The notes beneath the pieces were generated by a model. The model did no database searches, was not told the DNA's origin, and saw only the letters and a program-made list of their open reading frames with translations. From assembly GCA_944390315.1 (NCBI GenBank), contig CALXPO010000020.1:1-52078 (forward strand): a DNA stretch of 52,078 nt, given 5' to 3'. The position numbers were made by a program, and so were the translations under genes. Of this stretch, positions 45,736-52,078 are shown piece by piece. This DNA comes from an uncultured Alphaproteobacteria bacterium (GTDB lineage: Bacteria; Pseudomonadota; Alphaproteobacteria; RF32; CAG-239). Each line of letters starts with the position of its first letter. Within the stretch, counting starts at the first letter, position 1.

Positions 45736-48369
45736 CTATTCCGGCTTATAATCTTCACCGTTATAGGCAGCAATATAAATTCGACGGATATCTTCCATCA
45801 GCGGATATACAGGGTTTGCACCCGTACATTGGTCATCAAAAGCCTTTTCGACAATATCATCAAGTTGCGCATAAAAATCTTCTTCTTTTATGCCCCACTC
45901 TTTTATCGAGTGCGGAATTTCGATATCATCTTTGAGCTTGGAAATAGCGGCCAACAGATTTTCCAATTTTTCATCGTCGTTTTTGCCGCCGAGTTTCAAA
46001 TTACCGGCAATCTGGCCATAACGTTTTTTACTGTCAGGGAATTTATATTGCGGGAAAATAGCCTGTTTACGTGGGCAATCCGTAGCGTTGTAGCGAATAA
46101 CCTGATTAAATAACAGGGCATTGGCGATACCATGCGGAATATTGAAAGCGCCACCTAATTTGTGAGCCATAGAGTGGCACAAACCCAAGAAAGAGTTTGC
46201 AAATGCCATACCTGCAATGGTCGCCGCATGATGGATTTTTTCTCTGGCAATCGGGTCTGATGCACCGTTTTGGTAAGCTCTGGGCAAATAGCGAAAGACT
46301 TGTTTGATTGCTTCCAAAGCCGCCGAATTGGTAAAGTTGGTTGCCATAACCGAAACATAGGCTTCAACCGCGTGAACCAAAGCATCAAAACCGGAAGCCG
46401 CTGTCAGACCTTTAGGCATATTGTCAACAAAATTGGCATCGACAATAGCCATATTCGGCGTCAAGGCATAATCGGCAATAGCGTATTTGACATGAGTTTT
46501 ATCATCGGTAATGATAGCGAAAGGCGTAACTTCGGAACCAGTACCCGACGTTGTCGGAATGGCAACCATCATTGCTTTTTTGCCTAATTCCGGAATAGCA
46601 CAAATACGTTTTCTGATATCCATAAAACGCATGGAAATATCTTCAAAGTTTACTTCAGGATGTTCATACATCAGCCAAATAATTTTTGCGGCATCCATCG
46701 GAGAGCCACCGCCCAAGGCAATAAACACATCCGGTTGATACGGACGGACCATTGTTAAGGCTTCATCAATTGTCGAGAGCGTCGGATCAGGTTTGACATC
46801 GAAAAAGATCTGATAGTCAATTCCCATATCTTCCAATACTCTGGTAACATTATTTACCGTACCGGAATCGAACAAAAAACGATCGGTTACAATGAAAGCT
46901 CTTTTTTTACCTTCCAATTCGCGCAAGGCTTGGTCAACCGCACCGCGTTTGAAATAGATTTTCGGGGGAACTCTAAACCACAGCATATTTTCTCTCCTTT
47001 CGGCAACGGTCTTATAATTCAACAAATGTTTGACACCCAAGTTTTCGCTGACAGAGTTACCGCCCCAAGAACCGCAACCCAAAGTCAGAGATGGATCTAG
47101 TTTAAAATTAAACAAATCACCGATACCGCCTTGAGATGAAGGAGAATTTATCAGTAAACGTCCGGTTGGAAGTTTCGTTGCAAAATAATTGATTCTGTCT
47201 TGCGTACGGCTGTCGGTATAGAGAGCGGAAGTATGACCGACTCCGCCCAAATTAACCAGCTCCAAAGCCATATCAGTAGCTTGTTCAAAATTATCTGCTT
47301 TATAGAAAGCCAGAATCGGAGAAAGTTTTTCATGAGCGAAAGGATTGTCACGTTCGGTTGATGTCTCTTCACTGAGCAAAATTTTTGCATGAGGCGGAAC
47401 TTCAAAACCGGCTAATTTTGCAATTGTTGCAGCACTCTGTCCGACAATTGCCGGATTAACCGTCATTTTTTCCGTTAAAATGATTTTGCTTAATTTATCT
47501 CTTTCTTCCTTATTCAAGAGATAAGCGCCGCGAAATTGAAATTCTTTTTTTACATCTTCATAGACATCTTTTACCGCAATAACAGATTGTTCTGAGGCAC
47601 AAATCATACCGTTATCAAATGTTTTTGACATTAAAATATACGAAACAGCCATTTCAATATCTGCCGTTTCGTCAATAATGGCAGGCGTATTTCCGGCGCC
47701 AACGCCCAAAGCCGGTTTTCCGCTGGAATATGCAGCTTTGACCATTCCCGGACCACCGGTTGCCAAAATAGAATCGATAAGCGGATGCGTCATCAACATA
47801 TCAGTCAATTCTATTGTCGGTTCATCGACCCAAGCAATAATATCTTTCGGCGCACCGGCAGCCACAGCGGCATCACGAACCAACTTTGCGGCGGCAATGG
47901 TTGATTTTTTTGCTCTCGGGTGTGGTGAAAAGATAATGGCATTTCTGGTTTTTAGACAAATCAAAGCCTTAAAAATGGCTGTTGAGGTCGGATTGGTAGT
48001 CGGAATAATACCGGCAATGACACCAAGCGGTTCTGCAACTATTTTTGTACCATTGGTTTTATCTGTTTTGATAACACCGCAAGTTTTTTCATTTTTGTAT
48101 TTGTTATAGATATATTCGGAAGCAAAATGATTCTTGATAATTTTGTCTTCAACTACGCCCATTCCGGTATCTTCAACTGCCATTTTGGCAAGAGGAATAC
48201 GGGCTTTATCTGCGGCAGTTGCCGCCGCTTTAAATATTTCATTTACTTTCTCTTGAGAAAAAGTTGCGTACTCTTTTTGCGCACGTTTTACCCGCACAAT
48301 AAGCTCATCCAATGCTTTGGTATCCGCCACGATTTTCGGAGCTTCGGCAACACTTTTTTCCTGCTTCAT
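45736..48369 (-). CDS. adhE: Bifunctional acetaldehyde-CoA/alcohol dehydrogenase
   Basis: An enzyme reducing acetyl-CoA to ethanol through acetaldehyde, re-oxidising two NADH. The ATG at 48369 follows GGAG and gives 877 residues, close to E. coli AdhE (891). The N-terminal aldehyde dehydrogenase half has AGIIPTTNPTSTAIFKALI and the catalytic Cys257 in GMICASEQ. The C-terminal half is an iron-dependent alcohol dehydrogenase with GGGSPMDAAKI, TTSGTGSEVTPF and metal ligand histidines in LCHSMAHKLGG and PHGIANALL. Both halves are intact. It marks anaerobic ethanol fermentation. The upstream region has a TATAAT on the minus strand but an unclear -35. Confidence 0.97.
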   Translation of the reverse strand: MKQEKSVAEAPKIVADTKALDELIVRVKRAQKEYATFSQEKVNEIFKAAATAADKARIPLAKMAVEDTGMGVVEDKIIKNHFASEYIYNKYKNEKTCGVIKTDKTNGTKIVAEPLGVIAGIIPTTNPTSTAIFKALICLKTRNAIIFSPHPRAKKSTIAAAKLVRDAAVAAGAPKDIIAWVDEPTIELTDMLMTHPLIDSILATGGPGMVKAAYSSGKPALGVGAGNTPAIIDETADIEMAVSYILMSKTFDNGMICASEQSVIAVKDVYEDVKKEFQFRGAYLLNKEERDKLSKIILTEKMTVNPAIVGQSAATIAKLAGFEVPPHAKILLSEETSTERDNPFAHEKLSPILAFYKADNFEQATDMALELVNLGGVGHTSALYTDSRTQDRINYFATKLPTGRLLINSPSSQGGIGDLFNFKLDPSLTLGCGSWGGNSVSENLGVKHLLNYKTVAERRENMLWFRVPPKIYFKRGAVDQALRELEGKKRAFIVTDRFLFDSGTVNNVTRVLEDMGIDYQIFFDVKPDPTLSTIDEALTMVRPYQPDVFIALGGGSPMDAAKIIWLMYEHPEVNFEDISMRFMDIRKRICAIPELGKKAMMVAIPTTSGTGSEVTPFAIITDDKTHVKYAIADYALTPNMAIVDANFVDNMPKGLTAASGFDALVHAVEAYVSVMATNFTNSAALEAIKQVFRYLPRAYQNGASDPIAREKIHHAATIAGMAFANSFLGLCHSMAHKLGGAFNIPHGIANALLFNQVIRYNATDCPRKQAIFPQYKFPDSKKRYGQIAGNLKLGGKNDDEKLENLLAAISKLKDDIEIPHSIKEWGIKEEDFYAQLDDIVEKAFDDQCTGANPVYPLMEDIRRIYIAAYNGEDYKPE

Positions 48370-48530
48370 ATTTTTTTCTCCATCCATAAAAATAAAACCG
48401 TGGTTAAGTATTATACATAAATAGTAATTAAACGGTTAAAAAAGTAGTCAATACGTATTTATACGGCATAAAATAGATATGCCTCATACGCACAAGAATT
48501 TTAAAAAATAAAAAAAATTTAAAAATATGC

Positions 48531-48559
48531 TGGACAAGAATAAAAATATACATTATAAG
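48531..48559 (+). promoter_or_regulatory. Promoter of tRNA-Phe
   Basis: TGGACA (48531-48536) and TATAAG (48554-48559) are 17 bp apart. The tRNA begins 17 bases past the -10, leaving a leader of about 10 bases. The spacing is ideal. Confidence 0.7.
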
Positions 48560-48576
48560 ACTTCTCGTCAGCTTAA

Positions 48577-48652
<76 letters not shown>

Positions 48653-48658
48653 TTTCAG

Positions 48659-48697
48659 ACCCCTAGGGAATTTCTTATATCCCTTGGGGTTTTATTT
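48659..48697 (+). terminator. Intrinsic terminator after tRNA-Phe
   Basis: Stem ACCCC-T-AGGGA (48659-48669) pairs with TCCC-T-T-GGGGT, with one T-T mismatch and a 10-base loop, followed by TTTTATTTTT. It starts 7 bases past the tRNA 3' end. Confidence 0.85.
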
Positions 48698-48854
48698 TTG
48701 CCTTTTTCCCCACACCCTGCTTCTGAGTATCTCCATATTCCTTTATGGCAATAATAATTTGTTTTTATATCTTTTCTTGACATCTAACTTGTTGATTTTT
48801 TATAATCATCTTTATTATGATATTTATGTATTAGACTTTTTGACGTTGGTGAAC

Positions 48855-49820
48855 ATGATCTTCAGAAAAGAAAAAAAAGGATATAAAAGATATATATATC
48901 TTGGAAAGATAAAATTGTTTTCATATACAAAGAAATCAAAATTATCAAAAGAAAACAGACAGAAAATTGAAGTAATATTTTCTCAGATAAATAACATGTC
49001 TTCAGAAATTAATCAGCTATCTGATAAAATAAATAAAATTTCGGCAACCGTTGCCGAAAATAAACAGTCTTTATCACAAACTTTCTCACAAACCATAAAT
49101 GAACACACCAACAAACTTCAAGGCGAAATTACACAACTTAATCAAAGAATTACACAGATTGTTAGTGATATAAAACCTCTAAACCAAGAAATCACTTTTT
49201 TAAAAAATTGGCAAACCGATTTTTATAAAAATATGCCGATTAAATTTCCTATCATTCTGACAGAAAATGAACGTACGGTCTTAATCAAACATATCAATAA
49301 TTCTCCAAAATATCTTGAATTTGGCTCCGGAGGCTCAACCTTTTTAGCCCTGCTTAATTCAAAAAGTGAAATTTTTTCAGTTGAATCTGATCAAAATTGG
49401 GTCGATTATATTCGCTCATGGAAAGTTATTCAACATGCCGAAACCAACGAAAAAGTTCATTTTCATATTATAAATATAGGCAAAACAAAACAATGGGGTT
49501 ATCCTGTGGATGACGCACTGAAGGAAAATTACCCCGATTATTCATACAACATTTTTGATAAGCTCAAAAATAATGAATTTAATACTATCTTTGTGGACGG
49601 ACGTTTTAGGGTAGCTTGCGCTTTAGCTTCTGCCCTGCACTATCCTAAGGCGGACATTCTGATACATGATTATACAATCCGAGAATATTATCATATTGTT
49701 GAAAAATTTATGAATGTTCAAGAAGTTGCAGATACTTTAGTCGTCCTCAAATTGAAAGAAGATTGCGATTTTGAACAATTGCAAAAGACCTACGATGAAT
49801 ATAAATATATTCCTCTATAA
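48855..49820 (+). CDS. Coiled-coil protein with C-terminal methyltransferase-like domain
   Basis: The ATG at 48855 (MIFRKEKKGYKRYIYLGKIKLF) gives 321 residues. An in-frame opening back to 48684 would cross the tRNA terminator and has a non-native hydrophobic composition, so it is rejected. The N-terminal basic RKEKKGYKRYIYLGKIKLFSY segment resembles leader segments seen in surface-polysaccharide transferases. Residues 32-120 form a long Gln/Asn-rich coiled coil (INQLSDKINKIS, NKLQGEITQLNQRI). The C-terminal domain has a SAM-like loop YLEFGSGGSTFLAL (153-166), VESDQNWVDYI and IFVDGRFRVACAL, as in class I methyltransferases or related sugar-modifying enzymes. The substrate is unknown. The ribosome binding site is weak (GGTGA). 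Confidence 0.65.
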   Translation: MIFRKEKKGYKRYIYLGKIKLFSYTKKSKLSKENRQKIEVIFSQINNMSSEINQLSDKINKISATVAENKQSLSQTFSQTINEHTNKLQGEITQLNQRITQIVSDIKPLNQEITFLKNWQTDFYKNMPIKFPIILTENERTVLIKHINNSPKYLEFGSGGSTFLALLNSKSEIFSVESDQNWVDYIRSWKVIQHAETNEKVHFHIINIGKTKQWGYPVDDALKENYPDYSYNIFDKLKNNEFNTIFVDGRFRVACALASALHYPKADILIHDYTIREYYHIVEKFMNVQEVADTLVVLKLKEDCDFEQLQKTYDEYKYIPL

Positions 49821-51743
49821 TCTTTGATTTTTTTCAGCTCTCAGCTTTTTACGCGCTATGGTATCTGCTATTATTGCTTTATAGATTTTTTGGCCGTTTT
49901 CGCTGATTTTTGCAAAAATACTTTTTTCTGTCTCATTCTCAACCAACAGATTTTCAACCTCGGTTAAACGTCCTCCGGGTTTCAAGGAATTTTTAACTCC
50001 GTTAACTAAAATCTTGGCTGCCATTAAAACCAAAGACTTACCTTCCTTACTCATGTCTTCACTGGGACTGTATCCCCAAAAATTATGTTGCTCACATTTT
50101 GGTCCCATACTGCTTACCAAGAAAATATTTCCTTGTCTATCGGGAAAATAACTTAATGGAATCGCTTTTTTTTCATTCAATTTTCTTATAGAATTCTCAA
50201 AATTATTATAATGACAGACTTCGTCATCTGCGACAACGGCGTATGATATAAAAGTTGATTTTGACTGACCAAGCGGGCAATAAGGAGATTGGGCAAGAAT
50301 TAATAATTGTTTTTGAATATAGGCCATCTCACTCTTTGAATAACCCAATTCAACCATTTTCTTCTGCATCATTTCTTCTAATTTTAAGGCTGTATATGCA
50401 CCGTGGCAATGAGCAACAATATTTAACTGGCGAATATTTTCGGCGGCCTGCTCTGCTTCTATTTTTGTTTGACCGTTATCGGCTGATATTCTGCCTAATA
50501 TGAACTTATTAAAAATTTCGGTTATATATTTGGGGTCAATGGTATCTTGCGGAATTTCTTTCTTAAGATGAACATTCCTTCCGTATTTTTCCATCTGATA
50601 CGTACGGGCCATGTTAACATTCATATATTCACCAAAATCGTAAACTACTCCATAAACCCCAACCTTTTCATGAAGATTATTTTCTTTTAATAGGCGATAT
50701 ATATTACTTAAATAGCCATTTAATAATTTTTCTGTTCGAGTGCCATCTCCGCCAAGCACCAAAACACAAGGGTTATTAATTACATCATTTTGAACTTTAT
50801 TCATACCAAAAGTATTATCTTCCGTTTTCTCTCCACGACTAAAAACAGTTACCAAACTTTTGAGTTTTTCAACATCGCCTAGAAGTTTATAAGCTCTGAT
50901 TTGGTCTCTTCTTTGGATTAAAGGATGTTTAAGACCTATCTTAAGCAGATGCATGCAGCTCGCTTTATCTTTTCCGTCTCCTGTGGTTAAAATATTTTCT
51001 ATTGCCTTAAAAGACTTGCCTAAGGCATCGGGTGATAGATTTTTATTTTGAATTTTTTGACCTATCAGTTTTAGCGCTGTTTTATGAAAATCTGGATTGC
51101 ATAAAGCCATATTCCCTATATTATCAAAGTAGACAATATCATTATTTGACAATGAATCTCTGTGAGCAATTAAATGTTGCAATATATCTTTTTCAAGAGA
51201 TGGATGTTTCTTGTATATTTCTGAAAGGCTTGCATAAAAAATTTTCTTTAATCCGTGATTTTCAGATGAAAATACATTATTTATCATCTGAGGAATTTCG
51301 TTTTCCGGAGAATGCACGATTGCCGCTAATAATCCGGAATTTGCGCGATAAAGCTCATTTGCATCTAAATTTTGTACTTTTCCCAGCATCAAATCAAAAC
51401 AATTTTTTGCCAGATTTGGCTTTTGAGGCAAAATTTGCTTCATGGCATTAAACGCAAAGCGACTGTTTTTCTTAAGAGTATACTTAAAAATATTTAATAC
51501 TTCTTCATCTGAGCAATGATTTGCTGCTTTGGCATACAATTGGCATAAAGTTGGTTCAATATCCAGATTAAAACCTTTATTGGCTGATAATTCGGCACTC
51601 AATGACAAAATATATCCTGCATACTCGGGATATTCGTCTAAAATTTGATCCATAATTTTTAATTCTTTTATAAAATCATTAAATTGTTTTTCATGATCTT
51701 CAGAAATTGCTGATAATTGTGATAATGCCTCGAACTTATTCAT
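49815..51743 (-). CDS. Protein of unknown function with helical repeats and a hydrolase-like C-terminal domain
   Basis: The ATG at 51743 (MNKFEALSQLSAISEDHEKQ), 8 bases after GGGA, gives 642 residues. I recognise no family. Residues 1-300 are rich in amphipathic helices with HEAT/ARM-like spacing (PSLEKDILQHLIAHRD, FHKTALKLIGQKIQ, MHLLKIGLKHPLIQRR). From about 325 (NPCVLVLGGDGTRTEKLLNGY) the sequence looks like an alpha/beta fold. AHCHGAY (444-450) sits after a hydrophobic strand like the nucleophile elbow of alpha/beta hydrolases, with Cys446 in place of Ser. There is no signal peptide. The end overlaps the convergent upstream gene's stop by 6 bp. Effector, hydrolase or structural roles are all possible. 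Confidence 0.6.
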   Translation of the reverse strand: MNKFEALSQLSAISEDHEKQFNDFIKELKIMDQILDEYPEYAGYILSLSAELSANKGFNLDIEPTLCQLYAKAANHCSDEEVLNIFKYTLKKNSRFAFNAMKQILPQKPNLAKNCFDLMLGKVQNLDANELYRANSGLLAAIVHSPENEIPQMINNVFSSENHGLKKIFYASLSEIYKKHPSLEKDILQHLIAHRDSLSNNDIVYFDNIGNMALCNPDFHKTALKLIGQKIQNKNLSPDALGKSFKAIENILTTGDGKDKASCMHLLKIGLKHPLIQRRDQIRAYKLLGDVEKLKSLVTVFSRGEKTEDNTFGMNKVQNDVINNPCVLVLGGDGTRTEKLLNGYLSNIYRLLKENNLHEKVGVYGVVYDFGEYMNVNMARTYQMEKYGRNVHLKKEIPQDTIDPKYITEIFNKFILGRISADNGQTKIEAEQAAENIRQLNIVAHCHGAYTALKLEEMMQKKMVELGYSKSEMAYIQKQLLILAQSPYCPLGQSKSTFISYAVVADDEVCHYNNFENSIRKLNEKKAIPLSYFPDRQGNIFLVSSMGPKCEQHNFWGYSPSEDMSKEGKSLVLMAAKILVNGVKNSLKPGGRLTEVENLLVENETEKSIFAKISENGQKIYKAIIADTIARKKLRAEKNQRL

Positions 51744-51758
51744 TGTTATTTCCCGCAA

Positions 51759-52078
51759 TTACAATATATATTGATATAAATATCATATTTTTGTCAAAAT
51801 GTCTATTTTTAATATAACGAAATTTATGGCATATGCTAAGGCATCAGAAAAACTTATTGTACGCAGAAAAGCAAAACGACCTGATAATTGTTAAGCCGTA
51901 TAACGGACTTTAAGTTTGGTCGGACTTTAAGTTTAGCCGTAGCTAAACGCCAAAGTCCTTAACAAACAAGTGACCGCAGGCACTTGCCGATTGCCGAGCC
52001 CTAAAGCGACGGCAGAGGCTAGTTGCCAAGATGAACTCCCGAGGGAGTTCGAACCTTTATTTACTTTTTTATACATAT
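51759..52078. other. Strongly folded intergenic region at the window edge
   Basis: No gene is seen here. A 17-base direct repeat (CGGACTTTAAGTTT at 51904-51917 and 51921-51934) is followed by nested and consecutive hairpins. GGACTTT (51922-51928)/AAAGTCC (51952-51958) encloses GTTTAG/CTAAAC. CAAGTG (51967-51972)/CACTTG (51981-51986) and TGCCG/CGGCA (51992-52014) follow, then a perfect GAACTCCC (52033-52040)/GGGAGTTC (52043-52050). A T-rich stretch follows but the window ends. It may be a structured RNA, a repeat element or a string of terminators for genes outside the window. Confidence 0.55.

Noticed and set aside
47678..48109. 143-codon frame antisense to adhE
   Set aside because: Shadow frame over a conserved enzyme gene.
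48684..48854. N-terminal extension of the coiled-coil methyltransferase-like gene
   Set aside because: It begins inside the tRNA-Phe terminator and adds hydrophobic residues unlike the rest; ATG 48855 begins a typical basic leader.

Overview
The window looks like about 52 kb of chromosome from a low-GC alphaproteobacterium, probably host- or gut-associated and able to ferment. The class assignment is an inference from gene order. The blocks priA/atpH-A-G-D-C, DUF177-rpmF-plsX-fabH-ihfA-merR with divergent bamE, maf-rng-yacG, map-radC, divergent ssb/uvrA, and the SPOR-protein/nagZ neighbourhood are all typical of Alphaproteobacteria. DksA also has the cysteine-poor zinc-finger region seen in that class. 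A bifunctional AdhE points to mixed-acid or ethanol fermentation alongside an F1Fo ATP synthase. No rRNA, CRISPR array, intact insertion sequence or prophage is visible.

Layout. 1-2.0 kb: tRNA-Pro(UGG) with its terminator, a duplicated 5' half of the same tRNA enclosing a hairpin element, then map-radC. 2.1-4.3 kb: a two-gene cassette of a beta-class DNA methyltransferase and a probable PD-(D/E)XK restriction endonuclease. 4.4-9.4 kb: tspO, alaS, a polyprenol/diacylglycerol-kinase-like membrane protein and a convergent methyltransferase. 9.4-9.75 kb: a hairpin-rich spacer. 9.75-14 kb: merR-ihfA-fabH-plsX-rpmF-DUF177 with divergent bamE, linking fatty-acid/phospholipid synthesis to ribosomal protein L32 and outer-membrane assembly. 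14-16 kb: a probable small structured RNA, a deoxyinosine glycosylase and a lipoprotein. 16-20.6 kb: ssb, a periplasmic binding protein and uvrA. 20.7-27.5 kb: surface and secreted proteins (autotransporter, orphan pilin-like protein, small OMP, acidic secreted protein) around yacG-rng-maf and dksA.

27.6-34.7 kb: the F1 ATP synthase genes (epsilon, beta, gamma, alpha, delta) downstream of priA. 34.9-41.5 kb: a small hypothetical, xerC, a molybdopterin-binding/NTP-transferase fusion, then SPOR-M50 protease-nagZ on the minus strand. 40.7-44.6 kb: xth-rnr-S41 protease, overlapping on the plus strand. 44.7-48.4 kb: a LysR-type regulator preceded by an 18-bp-arm palindrome, convergent with adhE. 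48.5-52.1 kb: tRNA-Phe(GAA), a coiled-coil methyltransferase-like protein, a 642-residue protein with a cysteine nucleophile-elbow-like motif, and a strongly folded spacer at the window edge.

Most of the window is conserved housekeeping sequence. The accessory or unexplained parts are the tRNA-Pro duplication, the restriction-modification cassette, the structured RNA near 14.3 kb, the hairpin-rich spacers at 9.4 and 51.9 kb, the LysR palindrome, the S41 peptidase without a PDZ domain, and the two genes at the right end. Functions are assigned from motifs read by eye. No database search was possible.
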